64,000 nucleotides of DNA from Acinetobacter calcoaceticus ANC 3811 (GTDB lineage Bacteria > Pseudomonadota > Gammaproteobacteria > Pseudomonadales > Moraxellaceae): contig NZ_KB976986.1 in assembly GCF_000399665.1 (NCBI RefSeq), forward strand, positions 3,094,733-3,158,732. Reading direction: 5' to 3'. A model generated the notes under the pieces. That model saw only the letters and a list, made by a program, of their open reading frames with translations, searched no databases and was not told the DNA's origin. This document shows positions 1 to 10,384 of this stretch, one piece after another (the first letter of the stretch is position 1; each line of letters opens with the position of its first letter). A program made the translations under genes and the position numbers.

Positions 1-397
1 ACAAATTTATGCAAATGCAGAACAAAGCGTGTTAATGCAGACTCGCGAAGGGCAAAGATTATTTCACTCGATTATTGTGCATTATGAAAATGATGTACCT
101 GTTCAGGTCGAAGATCGTTTAGTCGATGCAGCACTGATTCCAGATTATCTACAACAAGATTTTAAAACCATTACCCCAAATGCTTATTTAATGGCAAAAG
201 CACCTGTCTCAGAAGGTGAGCATATTGTCGAGGCAGTTTTAGCATCGCCGCAAGAGTGTAAGTGGCTGAAAATCACAAAAGCTGAACCGTGTTTATTGAT
301 CCGTCGCCGCACATGGTCAAACAAACAACTCATTTCAAGTGCGCGTTTGATTTATCCGGGCAGTCGTTATTATCTCGAAGGGAAATTTAACCCATGA
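1..397 (+). CDS. hutC: Histidine utilization repressor HutC, C-terminal part (cut by window edge)
   Basis: The reading frame is open from base 2 to the stop at 397, so the gene begins upstream and only about 131 C-terminal residues are seen. The sequence fits the UTRA ligand-binding domain of GntR-family regulators: a run of bulky residues followed by a conserved VEDR segment and a C-terminal RLIYPGSRYYLEG-type strand. HutC represses hut genes and is released by urocanate (family knowledge). The DNA-binding wHTH domain lies outside the window. The gene overlaps hutD by 4 bp (ATGA), so the two are translationally coupled. A palindrome before hutU is a likely target. The internal GTG at 29 is not a real start. 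Confidence 0.88.
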   Translation, partial: QIYANAEQSVLMQTREGQRLFHSIIVHYENDVPVQVEDRLVDAALIPDYLQQDFKTITPNAYLMAKAPVSEGEHIVEAVLASPQECKWLKITKAEPCLLIRRRTWSNKQLISSARLIYPGSRYYLEGKFNP

Positions 398-969
398 TTG
401 AATTGATCAGGGCCGATCAATATACAAAAATGCTTTGGAAAAATGGTGCAGGCTTTACTTTAGAAATTGCTCGAAGCCAAGGTGAAGCTGATTTCGATTG
501 GCGTATTTCGATGGCAGATGTGACCACTTCTGGGCCATTTTCGCTATTTCCCAATAAGCAGCGAATTATTAGTGTGCTTGATGGGAAAGGCATGGTGCTG
601 CATGTCGATGATCTTCCTGCCAAAACGCTGAACCAAGGCGATATTTTTGCTTTCCATGGTGAGAGTCAGGTTCAAAGTGAACTGGTAGACGGGGCAATTC
701 GGGACTTAAATTTAATTTATGATCCTGCAAAGTTTCATGCTCGTTTTCAGTGGTTGAATGATGCAGCGGAACAGGCATTTATTAGCTCGGCAGACCTGAT
801 TTTTATTTTTAATCAGCGTGATGAAACACAAGTAAATGTGGATGATCATTCCGTTCAGCTTGCTGCTCACGAGACGTTAAAAATTGAGAGAAATGCTGGA
901 GTGACATCAATCAGTTTTCTAAAAAAACAACTCAAAAGCTGCTATGTCATTGAGTTAATTCAACGTTAA
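394..969 (+). CDS. hutD: HutD family protein
   Basis: This 191-residue protein begins on an ATG that overlaps the hutC stop. It has the HutD/Ves cupin-like pattern: an N-terminal LWKNGAGFTLEIA segment, then WRISMADV and FSLFPNKQRIISVLDG. HutD is widespread in proteobacterial hut operons; it is thought to tune histidine catabolism, but its biochemical role is not settled. It is the last gene of the hutCD unit, since a strong terminator follows at about 990. Identification is secure at family level; function is inferred from the family and context. Confidence 0.88.
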   Translation: MIELIRADQYTKMLWKNGAGFTLEIARSQGEADFDWRISMADVTTSGPFSLFPNKQRIISVLDGKGMVLHVDDLPAKTLNQGDIFAFHGESQVQSELVDGAIRDLNLIYDPAKFHARFQWLNDAAEQAFISSADLIFIFNQRDETQVNVDDHSVQLAAHETLKIERNAGVTSISFLKKQLKSCYVIELIQR

Positions 970-989
970 AACTAAATAAATTCTTTTTT

Positions 990-1028
990 AAAAGCACATG
1001 TCTAGTGAAAAGATATGTGCTTTTTTTA
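990..1028 (+). terminator. Rho-independent terminator after hutD
   Basis: AAAAGCACAT (990-999) pairs with ATGTGCTTTT (1015-1024), and a run of T follows. It separates hutCD from the hutU operon, which must therefore have its own promoter. Confidence 0.85.
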
Positions 1029-1134
1029 TGGCTAATATAAAAATAAATTAATTTAATTCATGAGCTTATTCAATTTTTTTAAAAAAATATGAGTAACCCT
1101 CTTCACGCCGTAAAATATTTGTGTAGTATATGGA

Positions 1135-1144
1135 TGTATATACA
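1135..1144. promoter_or_regulatory. Probable HutC operator upstream of hutU
   Basis: TGTATATACA is a perfect 10-bp palindrome about 75 bp before the hutU start; its right flank reads ...TACAAG. GntR/HutC-type operators known from enterobacteria and pseudomonads have a TGTATATACA core. A related half-site, ACTATACAAATG, lies about 10 bp downstream. Assignment to HutC is inference from this match and the linked hutC gene. Confidence 0.6.
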
Positions 1145-1219
1145 AGTTAATACATTACTATACAAATGCAGAAACAAGTGATGTTCTGCTGATGTAAGCT
1201 CAAAGGAAGGAGTCCGCCT

Positions 1220-2899
1220 GTGACAACAACAACGACAACAAAATTTCGTGATGTAGAAATTCGTGCGCCACGCGGCACTGAATTGACGGCTAAAAGTTGG
1301 TTAACTGAAGCTCCATTACGTATGTTGATGAATAACCTTGATCCGGACGTTGCAGAAAACCCGAAAGAGTTGGTTGTATACGGTGGTATTGGCCGTGCAG
1401 CACGAAACTGGGAATGTTTCGATAAAATTGTAGATACTTTAAAAAATCTTGAAACTGACGAAACTTTATTAGTTCAATCAGGCAAACCAGTAGGTGTATT
1501 TAAAACTCATAAAGATGCACCACGCGTTTTAATTGCAAACTCTAACCTTGTGCCACACTGGGCAAACTGGGAACACTTTAACGAATTAGACGCTAAAGCT
1601 TTGGCAATGTACGGTCAAATGACAGCGGGTTCTTGGATCTACATCGGTAGCCAAGGCATTGTACAAGGTACTTACGAAACTTTCGTTGAAGCAGGCCGCC
1701 AACATTACAATGGTGATTTAAACGGTCGTTGGGTTCTTACTGCTGGTTTAGGCGGTATGGGTGGTGCTCAGCCTTTAGCTGCAACACTTGCAGGTGCGTG
1801 TTCTTTAAACATTGAATGCCAGCAAGCAAGTATCGATTTCCGTTTACGTACTCGTTATGTAGATGAACAAGCAACTGATTTAGATGATGCTTTAGCGCGT
1901 ATTGATCGTTACACGAAAGAAGGCAAGGTCATTTCAATTGCACTTCATGGCAACGCTGCAGAGATTTTACCTGAGCTTGTTCGCCGTGGTGTACGCCCTG
2001 ACATGGTAACCGACCAAACAAGCGCACACGATCCACTCAATGGTTACTTACCAGTAGGCTGGACTTGGGATGAATATCGTGAACGCGCGAAAACAGAACC
2101 AGAAGCTGTTGTAAAAGCTGCAAAACAGTCGATGGCGAAGCACGTACAAGCGATGCTTGATTTCCAAAAAATGGGTGTTCCAACATTTGACTATGGTAAT
2201 AACATCCGTCAAATGGCGAAAGAAGAAGGCGTAGAAAATGCTTTTGACTTCCCTGGCTTTGTACCTGCATATATCCGTCCATTGTTCTGCCGTGGTATTG
2301 GTCCATTCCGTTGGGCAGCGCTTTCTGGTGACCCAGAAGACATTTATAAAACAGATGCCAAAGTTAAAGAATTAATTCCTGATGATGAACATTTACATCA
2401 CTGGTTAGACATGGCACGTGAACGCATTAGCTTCCAAGGCTTACCAGCGCGTATTTGCTGGGTTGGTTTAGGCTTACGTGCAAAACTTGGTTTGGCATTT
2501 AACGAAATGGTTCGTAGCGGTGAATTATCAGCTCCAGTTGTGATTGGTCGTGACCACTTAGACTCAGGTTCAGTTGCGAGTCCAAACCGTGAAACTGAAG
2601 CAATGCAAGATGGATCAGATGCAGTATCAGACTGGCCTCTATTAAATGCATTGTTAAATACAGCGGGCGGCGCAACTTGGGTGTCTTTACATCACGGCGG
2701 TGGTGTAGGTATGGGCTTCTCTCAACATTCAGGCGTTGTAATTGTGTGTGACGGTACAGATGACGCTGCTGCACGTATTGCTCGTGTACTGACCAATGAC
2801 CCTGCAACAGGTGTTATGCGTCATGCCGATGCCGGTTATGAAATTGCGATTAACTGTGCGAAAGAGCAAGGCTTAAACTTGCCAATGATCACGCAATAA
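1220..2899 (+). CDS. hutU: Urocanate hydratase
   Basis: Second step of histidine degradation: urocanate to imidazolone propionate, with tightly bound NAD+. The 559 residues are full length. A glycine-rich TAGLGGMGG segment near residue 174 fits the NAD site, and Cys413 in the [11 protein letters not shown] stretch matches the catalytic cysteine region of the Pseudomonas enzyme. Translation starts at a GTG with AAGGAAGGAG upstream; no ATG is better placed. It is the first gene of the hutU-H-T-I-G operon and is probably controlled by HutC through the palindrome at 1135. Confidence 0.97.
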   Translation: MTTTTTTKFRDVEIRAPRGTELTAKSWLTEAPLRMLMNNLDPDVAENPKELVVYGGIGRAARNWECFDKIVDTLKNLETDETLLVQSGKPVGVFKTHKDAPRVLIANSNLVPHWANWEHFNELDAKALAMYGQMTAGSWIYIGSQGIVQGTYETFVEAGRQHYNGDLNGRWVLTAGLGGMGGAQPLAATLAGACSLNIECQQASIDFRLRTRYVDEQATDLDDALARIDRYTKEGKVISIALHGNAAEILPELVRRGVRPDMVTDQTSAHDPLNGYLPVGWTWDEYRERAKTEPEAVVKAAKQSMAKHVQAMLDFQKMGVPTFDYGNNIRQMAKEEGVENAFDFPGFVPAYIRPLFCRGIGPFRWAALSGDPEDIYKTDAKVKELIPDDEHLHHWLDMARERISFQGLPARICWVGLGLRAKLGLAFNEMVRSGELSAPVVIGRDHLDSGSVASPNRETEAMQDGSDAVSDWPLLNALLNTAGGATWVSLHHGGGVGMGFSQHSGVVIVCDGTDDAAARIARVLTNDPATGVMRHADAGYEIAINCAKEQGLNLPMITQ

Positions 2900-2920
2900 A
2901 AATACATGGAAGAACTAGCG

Positions 2921-2946
2921 GTGCTTTTTGCAATTGTGAAAAGCAC
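2921..2946 (+). other. Intercistronic hairpin between hutU and hutH
   Basis: GTGCTTTT (2921-2928) and AAAAGCAC (2939-2946) form a perfect 8-bp stem with a 10-nt loop. No T run follows, so it looks like an mRNA processing or stability element rather than a terminator. Confidence 0.55.
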
Positions 2947-2986
2947 TGTCTCAGCAGAATATAGTGCAAAAAATTAGGAAGCCAAC

Positions 2987-4525
2987 ATGGAATTACTGAT
3001 CCAACCGGGAAAATTAACCTTAGCTGATTTACGTCGAGCTTACCTCAACCCGATTAAAGTTAAATTAGATGACAGTGCTTCAGCTGCAATCAACGCAAGC
3101 GTGGCTTGTGTAGAACAGATTGTAAATGAAGGGCGTACAGCTTACGGCATTAACACAGGTTTTGGTTTACTTGCTTCAACCAAGATTGCTCCTGAAGATT
3201 TAGAACAATTACAGCGTTCGTTAGTTCTTTCGCATGCAGCAGGTGTAGGTGAACCACTTGATGATGCAATGGTTCGTTTAATTATTCTATTGAAAGCAAA
3301 TAGCTTGGCACGTGGCTTCTCAGGTATTCGCCGTAAAGTGATTGATGCTTTGTTGGCTTTAATTAATGCTGAAGTTTATCCGCACATTCCTCTTAAAGGT
3401 TCAGTAGGCGCTTCGGGTGACTTGGCACCACTTGCCCATATGTCATTGATTTTACTGGGTGAAAGTAAAGCGCGCTACAAAGGTGAATGGTTACCAGCAA
3501 TTGAAGCTTTAAAAATTGCAGGCTTAGAGCCAATTTCTTTAGCTGCTAAAGAAGGTTTGGCACTTTTAAATGGTACCCAAGTTTCGACTGCTTATGCTTT
3601 ACGTGGCTTGTTTGAAGCTGAAGATTTATTTGCTGCTGCGACAGTTTGTGGTGGCTTAAGTGTTGAAGCAATGTTGGGTTCACGCTCACCGTTTGATGCA
3701 CGTATTCATGAAGTACGTGGTCAACGTGGTCAAATTGATGTTGCTGCGGCGTATCGTGACCTCTTAACAGACTCAAGTGAAATTGCACATTCACACGAAG
3801 ACTGTAGCAAAGTTCAAGATCCGTATTCTTTACGTTGCCAGCCACAGGTGATGGGTGCATGTCTAACCCAAATCCGTCAGGCTGCTGAAGTTTTAGCAAT
3901 TGAAGCAAATGCTGTATCTGATAACCCACTTGTTTTTGCAGAACAAGGTGATGTGATTTCTGGTGGTAACTTCCATGCAGAACCTGTAGCAATGGCGGCA
4001 GATAATTTAGCATTGGCAATCGCAGAAATTGGTTCACTTTCAGAACGTCGTATTTCGATGATGATGGACCGCCACATGTCACAGCTTCCACCGTTCTTGG
4101 TTGCTAATGGTGGCGTTAACTCAGGTTTCATGATTGCTCAAGTTACCGCAGCAGCTCTTGCGAGTGATAACAAAGCACTTGCACATCCAGCGAGTGTTGA
4201 TAGTTTGCCAACTTCAGCGAATCAGGAAGACCATGTATCAATGGCTCCGAATGCTGGTAAACGACTTTGGCCAATGGCCGATAACGTTCGTGGCATCTTA
4301 GCTGTCGAATGGTTAGGCGCTTGTCAGGGTCTAGACTTCCGTGAAGGCTTAAAAAGCTCGCCTAAACTTGAACAAGCTCGTAAAATCTTGCGCGATCAAG
4401 TTCCTTACTACAGTGAAGACCGTTTCTTCGCTCCTGATATTGAACAAGCAAGTGAATTACTTTCGAGTGGTTGTTTAAACGAGTTACTTATTCCAAAACT
4501 ACTCCCTAGTCTATCTGAAGTGTGA
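2987..4525 (+). CDS. hutH: Histidine ammonia-lyase
   Basis: First step of histidine degradation: L-histidine to urocanate plus ammonia. The 512-residue protein carries the ASG triad at residues 142-144 in [17 protein letters not shown], which self-cyclises to the MIO cofactor. Other conserved features are YGINTGFG near the N terminus and the QDRYS-like [14 protein letters not shown] stretch. The start ATG has AGGAAG upstream. It lies 87 bp after hutU and is followed within 65 bp by the permease gene, which fits one operon. Confidence 0.97.
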   Translation: MELLIQPGKLTLADLRRAYLNPIKVKLDDSASAAINASVACVEQIVNEGRTAYGINTGFGLLASTKIAPEDLEQLQRSLVLSHAAGVGEPLDDAMVRLIILLKANSLARGFSGIRRKVIDALLALINAEVYPHIPLKGSVGASGDLAPLAHMSLILLGESKARYKGEWLPAIEALKIAGLEPISLAAKEGLALLNGTQVSTAYALRGLFEAEDLFAAATVCGGLSVEAMLGSRSPFDARIHEVRGQRGQIDVAAAYRDLLTDSSEIAHSHEDCSKVQDPYSLRCQPQVMGACLTQIRQAAEVLAIEANAVSDNPLVFAEQGDVISGGNFHAEPVAMAADNLALAIAEIGSLSERRISMMMDRHMSQLPPFLVANGGVNSGFMIAQVTAAALASDNKALAHPASVDSLPTSANQEDHVSMAPNAGKRLWPMADNVRGILAVEWLGACQGLDFREGLKSSPKLEQARKILRDQVPYYSEDRFFAPDIEQASELLSSGCLNELLIPKLLPSLSEV

Positions 4526-4589
4526 TTGATAAAACGGTCACATGGAGTGGCCGAATCCAACTAAATATCCTCAAGGATTGGAGATTATA

Positions 4590-6002
4590 ATGTCACAAGA
4601 CTCTACATTACAGCGGGGGCTAAACACCCGCCACATTCGTTTCTTGGCATTGGGCTCAGCAATTGGAACTGGGCTTTTCTATGGTTCGGCTACTGCCATT
4701 AAAATGGCGGGGCCTTCGGTCTTACTAGCGTATATCGTTGCAGGGATTGCAATTTATATTGTTATGCGCGCACTGGGAGAAATGGCTGTCCATAACCCTG
4801 TATCCGGTTCATTTAGCCACTATGCATCACAATACATAAGTCCTTTGGCAGGTTTTACCACAGGTTGGACTTATGTTTTTGAAATGGTGATTGTTGCACT
4901 TGCCGATGTCACCGCTTTTGGTATTTATATGGGGTTCTGGTATCCCGATGTACCACGGTGGATCTGGATTTTATCTCTCATTATGTTCTTGGGTGCCATT
5001 AACCTGATTCACGTTAAAGTCTTTGGTGAACTCGAATTTTGGCTTTCCATCATCAAGGTGAGTGCTATTGTTGCCATGATTGTGGGCGGAATAGGCTTAA
5101 TGTTCTATGGCTTCCATGCTGACCATAGCAATGTCGTTCCGGGACTTCAAAACTTATGGATTTATGATGGCTTTATGCCACATGGTATTGCAGGCTTAGT
5201 TGCATGTTTATCTGTGGTTGTATTTGCTTTCGGTGGTATCGAAATTATTGGTTTAACTGCTGGCGAATCACAAGATCCGAAAACGACTTTGCCAAAAGCA
5301 ATTAACGCTGTTCCAGTACGTATTTTACTTTTCTATGTGCTGACCATTTTTGTTTTGATGTCGATTTTCCCATGGAATCAAATTGGTAGCCAAGGTAGCC
5401 CATTTGTACAAATTTTTGAAAATTTAGGCATTAAATCTGCTGCGAATATTCTAAATATCGTTGTGGTAACTGCTGCGATTTCGGCAATTAATAGTGATGT
5501 ATTTGGTGCCGGCCGTATGTTGTATGGTATGGCGAACCGTGGTCAAGCACCTCGCATTTTCCAAAAATTATCGCGTAATGGTGTGCCTTGGATGACTGTT
5601 GTGGTTATGGCTGGCGTGCTGTTAATTGGTGTGGTGCTGAACTACCTAATTCCTGAAAATGTATTCATGATCATTGCATCAATTGCGACTTTTGCAACGG
5701 TTTGGGTATGGCTCATGATTTTGCTTTCACAAGTTGCGATGCGCCGTAAATTATCTACTGCTGAAATTAAGGCACTTGATTTCCCTGTATGGGGTTGGCC
5801 ATATGCACCTGCGTTCGCGATTGGTTTCATGGTGTTTATTTTAGTCATGATGGGTTATTTTCCTGATTCACGTCCTGCAATTTATGTCGGTATAACATGG
5901 CTTGCTCTTTTAACTATTGCTTATCGCATATGGGTAAAACCACAGCAAAACTTGGGAAAGGAAAGTAATCCTATCCAGCAAAATGTTGAGATAGAAAGCT
6001 AA
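4590..6002 (+). CDS. hutT: Histidine permease, amino acid/polyamine/organocation superfamily
   Basis: The start is placed at the ATG at 4590 (protein [11 protein letters not shown]..., about 470 residues) because GGATTGGAG lies just upstream. An in-frame ATG at 4542 would add 16 residues with no family match. The N-terminal [20 protein letters not shown] motif and about 12 hydrophobic segments identify an AAT-family amino acid permease, and [13 protein letters not shown] is also typical. Position between hutH and hutI makes histidine (or urocanate) the likely substrate. The specificity is inferred from context. Confidence 0.9.
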   Translation: MSQDSTLQRGLNTRHIRFLALGSAIGTGLFYGSATAIKMAGPSVLLAYIVAGIAIYIVMRALGEMAVHNPVSGSFSHYASQYISPLAGFTTGWTYVFEMVIVALADVTAFGIYMGFWYPDVPRWIWILSLIMFLGAINLIHVKVFGELEFWLSIIKVSAIVAMIVGGIGLMFYGFHADHSNVVPGLQNLWIYDGFMPHGIAGLVACLSVVVFAFGGIEIIGLTAGESQDPKTTLPKAINAVPVRILLFYVLTIFVLMSIFPWNQIGSQGSPFVQIFENLGIKSAANILNIVVVTAAISAINSDVFGAGRMLYGMANRGQAPRIFQKLSRNGVPWMTVVVMAGVLLIGVVLNYLIPENVFMIIASIATFATVWVWLMILLSQVAMRRKLSTAEIKALDFPVWGWPYAPAFAIGFMVFILVMMGYFPDSRPAIYVGITWLALLTIAYRIWVKPQQNLGKESNPIQQNVEIES

Positions 6003-6008
6003 CAAATG

Positions 6009-6039
6009 AACTGCCCAATGGTTTAACTATTGGGCAGTT
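6009..6039 (+). other. Intercistronic hairpin between hutT and hutI
   Basis: AACTGCCCAAT (6009-6019) and ATTGGGCAGTT (6029-6039) form a perfect 11-bp stem with a 9-nt loop. Only TT-TGAGG follows, so termination would be partial at best. It lies 14 nt before the hutI start and just before the hutI ribosome-binding site GAGGAAAG. Confidence 0.65.
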
Positions 6040-6053
6040 TTGAGGAAAGGCTC

Positions 6054-7259
6054 ATGAAAAAACTTTGGCAAAATTGCCACATTGCGACCATGCAAAATGG
6101 GCAATACTCCTACATTGAAGATGCTGCAATTGTCACAGAAGGGCATCTCATTCAGTGGATTGGAAAACAACAAAAACTTCCTACCGACACATATTCCGAA
6201 ACAGTTGATTTAAAAGGCGCTTGGGTAACCCCAGGTTTCATCGACTGTCATACGCATAGTGTATTTGGTGGCAACCGTAGTGTTGAGTTTGAAAAACGCT
6301 TACAGGGCGTAAGTTATGCTGAAATTGCAGCAAGCGGTGGTGGTATTGCCAGTACAGTGCGTGCAACCCGTGAAGCAAGCGAAGAACAACTATTAAATTC
6401 AGCACTTAAACGCATTCGCTGTATGCAACAAGACGGTGTAACGACTATCGAGATTAAGTCTGGTTACGGACTCAATTACGAAAATGAGCGCAAAATGCTG
6501 CGTGTGATTCGTCAAATTGGTGAAAAATTACCAATGACGGTCAAAAGCACATGCTTGGCTGCTCATGCTTTACCACCAGAGTACAAAGACCAAAGCGATG
6601 CTTATATTGAGCATATCTGTACAGAAATGTTGCCTAAACTGCATGCTGAAGGTTTAGTCGATGCGGTTGATGCTTTTTGTGAGCATCTGGCATTTTCACC
6701 TGCTCAGGTTGAACGTGTTTTTAAAACAGCCCAATCTTTGAATTTACCCGTTAAGCTTCACGCGGAACAGCTCTCATCTTTAGGTGGCTCAAGCTTGGCA
6801 GCACGTTATCATGCATTATCGGCTGACCATTTAGAATACATGACCGAAGATGATGTCAAAGCTATGGCAGAGTCGGGTACGGTTGCTGTGTTATTGCCGG
6901 GCGCCTTTTATTTGTTGCGTGAAACACAATACCCACCGGTTGAAAGCCTGATTAAGCATGGTGTACGTATTGCACTGTCGAGCGATTTAAATCCGGGTAC
7001 ATCTCCAGCACTTTCTTTACGTTTAATGCTGAATATGGGAAGCACACTATTCCGCCTTACACCTGAGCAGGCACTGGCAGGGGTGACCATTCATGCTGCA
7101 CAAGCACTGGGTTTAGAGCAAACGCATGGCAGTTTGGAACAAGGTAAAGTCGCTGACTTTGTGGCTTGGTATATTGAGCATCCATCTGAAATTGTTTACT
7201 GGCTTGGCGGAGATTTGCCTAAGCGAGTGATTCAGCATGGACAAGAAGTTATTTTTTAA
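6054..7259 (+). CDS. hutI: Imidazolonepropionase
   Basis: Third hut step: hydrolysis of 4-imidazolone-5-propionate to N-formimino-L-glutamate. The chosen start at 6054 (about 401 residues) follows GAGGAAAGG. A TTG eight codons upstream lies inside the hairpin arm and is unlikely. The amidohydrolase metal site is visible as DCHTH (His66 and His68), with later [11 protein letters not shown] and [10 protein letters not shown] motifs typical of HutI. It ends 10 bp before hutG. Confidence 0.96.
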   Translation: MKKLWQNCHIATMQNGQYSYIEDAAIVTEGHLIQWIGKQQKLPTDTYSETVDLKGAWVTPGFIDCHTHSVFGGNRSVEFEKRLQGVSYAEIAASGGGIASTVRATREASEEQLLNSALKRIRCMQQDGVTTIEIKSGYGLNYENERKMLRVIRQIGEKLPMTVKSTCLAAHALPPEYKDQSDAYIEHICTEMLPKLHAEGLVDAVDAFCEHLAFSPAQVERVFKTAQSLNLPVKLHAEQLSSLGGSSLAARYHALSADHLEYMTEDDVKAMAESGTVAVLLPGAFYLLRETQYPPVESLIKHGVRIALSSDLNPGTSPALSLRLMLNMGSTLFRLTPEQALAGVTIHAAQALGLEQTHGSLEQGKVADFVAWYIEHPSEIVYWLGGDLPKRVIQHGQEVIF

Positions 7260-7269
7260 ACGGTGTCAC

Positions 7270-8190
7270 ATGAATCACACATTTAAATGGCAAGGTCGCC
7301 ATGATGGCGAAGGTGAAGAGCACCAACGTATTCATCATATTATGAATAAAACCCAACACGCAGACTTTGCGTTGATTGGTTTTAGCTCTGATGAAGGCGT
7401 GAAACGTAACAAAGGCCGAGTCGGTGCTGCCGATGCGCCAGATGCAATCCGTAATCAGCTGGCTAATTTACCTATTCATCGTCCAGTGAGTATGGTCGAT
7501 TTGGGTACAGTCACTTGTGAATATGACAATTTAGAACAAGCGCAAACTGAATTGGCTGAGCAAGTCGCAAATAGCCTACAAAATGGTTTAAAACCGATTG
7601 TACTGGGCGGTGGACATGAAGTTGCATTTGGCAGTTTTAGCGGTCTGTTCCAATATGTACAAACCCACGCACCAGATAAAAAAATAGGCATTATTAACTT
7701 TGATGCCCATTTTGATTTGCGTGAAGCAGAGCATGCCACCTCTGGAACACCTTTTTTACAGGCCGCAAAACTATCTGAGCAGCATCAAAAACAATTTAAT
7801 TATTTATGTATTGGGGTCGCTAACCATGCCAATACTAAAGTTTTGTTTGATACAGCCGATGCGCTGAATTGCTCATATTTACGTGATCATGAGGTTAATA
7901 TTTTTAACCTACCAAACGTGCTTGCGGCGGTTGATACTTTTATTGAAAAAGTCGACTGTTTGTACGTTACGATTGATTTAGATGTCTTCGCGGCTGCGGT
8001 TGCACCGGGGGTCAGTGCACCTGCTGTAAAAGGAATTGATTTAGCCACTTTTGAAGCAATTTTTAAGCATATTCAAGAGACTGGAAAAATCAAACTTTTA
8101 GATATTGCTGAATGCAATCCAAAATTTGATTTAGACAACCGAACTGCAAAACTGGCTGCGTATATTGTTTATCAATATTTGTTTTCTTGA
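7270..8190 (+). CDS. hutG: Formimidoylglutamase
   Basis: Arginase/ureohydrolase-fold Mn enzyme converting N-formimino-L-glutamate to glutamate plus formamide, the last step of the five-step hut route. Starting at the ATG at 7270 gives about 306 residues; an upstream in-frame ATG overlaps hutI and adds only a basic tail. Metal motifs seen are GGGHEVAFG, NFDAHFDLR and TIDLDVFAAAVAPGVS. In the last one the second aspartate of the usual DxDxxDP pattern is replaced, as I recall is common in HutG. The ribosome-binding site is weak, so coupling with hutI is likely. Confidence 0.93.
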   Translation: MNHTFKWQGRHDGEGEEHQRIHHIMNKTQHADFALIGFSSDEGVKRNKGRVGAADAPDAIRNQLANLPIHRPVSMVDLGTVTCEYDNLEQAQTELAEQVANSLQNGLKPIVLGGGHEVAFGSFSGLFQYVQTHAPDKKIGIINFDAHFDLREAEHATSGTPFLQAAKLSEQHQKQFNYLCIGVANHANTKVLFDTADALNCSYLRDHEVNIFNLPNVLAAVDTFIEKVDCLYVTIDLDVFAAAVAPGVSAPAVKGIDLATFEAIFKHIQETGKIKLLDIAECNPKFDLDNRTAKLAAYIVYQYLFS

Positions 8191-8213
8191 GAAAGAATTT
8201 TTAATTTAGAAAT

Positions 8214-8251
8214 AAAAAAAGTGCACTGAGATCGCTCATGTGCACTTTTTT
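8214..8251 (+). terminator. Terminator of the hut operon
   Basis: GTGCACTGAG and CTCATGTGCAC pair around an ATCG loop (one bulged T), flanked by A7 and T7. It closes the hutU-H-T-I-G operon. Confidence 0.9.
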
Positions 8252-8443
8252 AAGTTTCTGAACCATTAAAGTCAGCTACGGAATATAGATATCAACTATA
8301 AATAATTTAATTAAAAAGAAAATTAATTTATAAAATCATTGAGTTAAAAAAATACTCGATTTTTACACTATTTTATATGCTGCTTGGCACGTAATTTGTT
8401 TTGTCTTTATTTTAACCTTTGTTAAATATTTCTGGATAATTAA

Positions 8444-10270
8444 ATGAAAAACAGAACCTTACATTTTGCTTGTATCAGTGTTTTATTTTGGATGTCTCAT
8501 TCTTCTAATGCTGCAACCCCCGAAATAAATACGAATCCCATCGAAAAATCACAATCTAAACAAAACAGTGGTGTCTCTGTTCGGGTGAAAGCTTTAAACC
8601 AGCTTTTACAAGAACAGTGGGAATACACTTTGAAAAATAGTCCTGAAACTGCAACGACTTTAGGAGATTTACGCTACAACAATCGATGGACTGAGCTTTC
8701 AAAAAATCAGATCGAGAAAGATAAAAAAAGTACTCAAAATTTTTTAAAACGTTTTGAAGCGATTGATAGCACAGGGTTTTCGGCAACTGATCAATTAAAT
8801 AAAGATCTAATGATTTATCAGTTGAAAGAGACACTTAAAAGTTATGATTTGAAACTCTATGAGATTCCTTTCAATCAAATGTGGGGGCTACATTTACAAT
8901 TTCCGGGATTTATTAGCTCAATTCCCTTTGATAATGCCAGGCAATATCAAGACTATATTTCTCGTTTAAAACAAATTCCTCTTATTCTTGATCAAGGTAT
9001 TCAGTTAGCAAAACAAGGACAAAAAGATGACTTAATGCCACCGAAATATTTAATTGAAAAGGTGGCAAAGCAGATTAATAGTATTGCGACTCCAGCAGGG
9101 AAGGACAGTGTGTTTGCTTCTCCATTAAAGCAATTTCCAAAAAACATTTCGAAAGCAGAACAAGAGCGTTTAAGCCGTGAAATGCTACAGGCCATAGATC
9201 AGCATGTTCGGCCCGCCTATCAAAAACTCGGAACGTTTATTCAGAAAGATTACTTACCCTATGGACGAGAACACGAAGGTATCTGGAGCTTGCCAAACGG
9301 TGACGAGCTCTATCGCTTTTATGTAGAAAACAATACGACCACCTCTGAAAGCCCTGAAACTATTCATCAATTGGGATTAAAAGAAGTTACTCGTATTGAA
9401 GCGGAAATGCTGAAAATTGCCAAAGCACAAGGTTTCAATGACTTAAAAAGTTTCCAACAATCCTTAAAAACAAATCCAGCCGTTTTCCCAAAATCTCGTG
9501 AAGAAATTTTAGAGATTTATCGAGGATATATTGCCCAAATGCAACCAGAGCTGCCGAAGCTCTTTGGTTTATTACCCAAAAATAAAGTCGAAGTTTTGCC
9601 TGTAGAGCAATATCGAGAAAAAGAAGCGGCAGGTGCGGAGTATCACCAAGGAACACCTGATGGATCACGCCCCGGACAAGTGTATGTGAATACAGGGGAC
9701 TTCGCTGAACGTTCAAAAATATCAATGGAAGCTACGGCTTATCATGAGGCAATTCCCGGGCACCACATGCAGATTGATATTGCCCAAAACCTGCCAAATT
9801 TACCGATGTTCCGAAAGCAGCCCAACCACACAGCTTATATTGAAGGATGGGCACTTTATGCAGAGCAATTGGGTAAAGATGTTGGTTTCTATAAAGACCC
9901 GCTTTCAGACTATGGAAGACTATCGAGTGAGTTGTTCCGTGCTTGTCGGTTAGTGGTTGACACTGGGGTACATTATAAAAAGTGGACCCGTCAGCAAATG
10001 ATTGATTTTATGAGAGAGCATTCTGCTTTAGATGAACCTGATATTCAGGCAGAGACAGATCGATATATTGCTATTCCTGCACAAGCATTAGCCTACAAGA
10101 TGGGCCAACTAAAAATTTTAGAGCTACGAGAGTTAGCGAAACATGAGCTTGGTGATCGTTTTGATATCAAAGCATTCCATGACATGATCTTAAATGCAGG
10201 AACATTGCCTTTAAATATACTCGATGCACGTATTAAAAATTGGATAAAGGAACAAAAAGCGGCAGCATAA
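8444..10270 (+). CDS. Exported DUF885 family protein (putative zinc metallopeptidase)
   Basis: The 608-residue protein has a Sec signal peptide (basic start, hydrophobic CISVLFWMSH core, cleavage likely after SNA near residue 23), so it acts in the periplasm or is lipid-free secreted. The C-terminal half carries YHEAIPGHHMQ (HEAIPGHH at residues 434-441), the hallmark of DUF885 and an HExxxGH-type metal site. A second conserved segment, HTAYIEGWALYAEQLG, lies about 30 residues on. Members are presumed peptidases; substrate unknown. It is a monocistronic gene with its own AT-rich promoter region (8252-8443). Confidence 0.85.
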   Translation: MKNRTLHFACISVLFWMSHSSNAATPEINTNPIEKSQSKQNSGVSVRVKALNQLLQEQWEYTLKNSPETATTLGDLRYNNRWTELSKNQIEKDKKSTQNFLKRFEAIDSTGFSATDQLNKDLMIYQLKETLKSYDLKLYEIPFNQMWGLHLQFPGFISSIPFDNARQYQDYISRLKQIPLILDQGIQLAKQGQKDDLMPPKYLIEKVAKQINSIATPAGKDSVFASPLKQFPKNISKAEQERLSREMLQAIDQHVRPAYQKLGTFIQKDYLPYGREHEGIWSLPNGDELYRFYVENNTTTSESPETIHQLGLKEVTRIEAEMLKIAKAQGFNDLKSFQQSLKTNPAVFPKSREEILEIYRGYIAQMQPELPKLFGLLPKNKVEVLPVEQYREKEAAGAEYHQGTPDGSRPGQVYVNTGDFAERSKISMEATAYHEAIPGHHMQIDIAQNLPNLPMFRKQPNHTAYIEGWALYAEQLGKDVGFYKDPLSDYGRLSSELFRACRLVVDTGVHYKKWTRQQMIDFMREHSALDEPDIQAETDRYIAIPAQALAYKMGQLKILELRELAKHELGDRFDIKAFHDMILNAGTLPLNILDARIKNWIKEQKAAA

Positions 10271-10289
10271 AATAAATTCGAAATTTAAG

Positions 10290-10318
10290 TCAGGTCCTCG
10301 TTGGGCCTGATTTAAAAA
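10290..10318 (+). terminator. Probable terminator after the DUF885 gene
   Basis: TCAGGTCC (10290-10297) pairs with GGGCCTGA (10303-10310, one G-T pair) around a short loop, then TTTAAAAA. The T run is short, so strength is uncertain. Confidence 0.5.
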
Positions 10319-10384
10319 CAGATAGAAAACATCATATAATAATGAAAAATATAGTTTGTTTTTGAATTTTAGAATGGAAAAATA

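Noticed and set aside
8252..8443. Additional RNA gene before the DUF885 gene
   Set aside because: Only an AT-rich promoter region; no stable pairing beyond the hut terminator.
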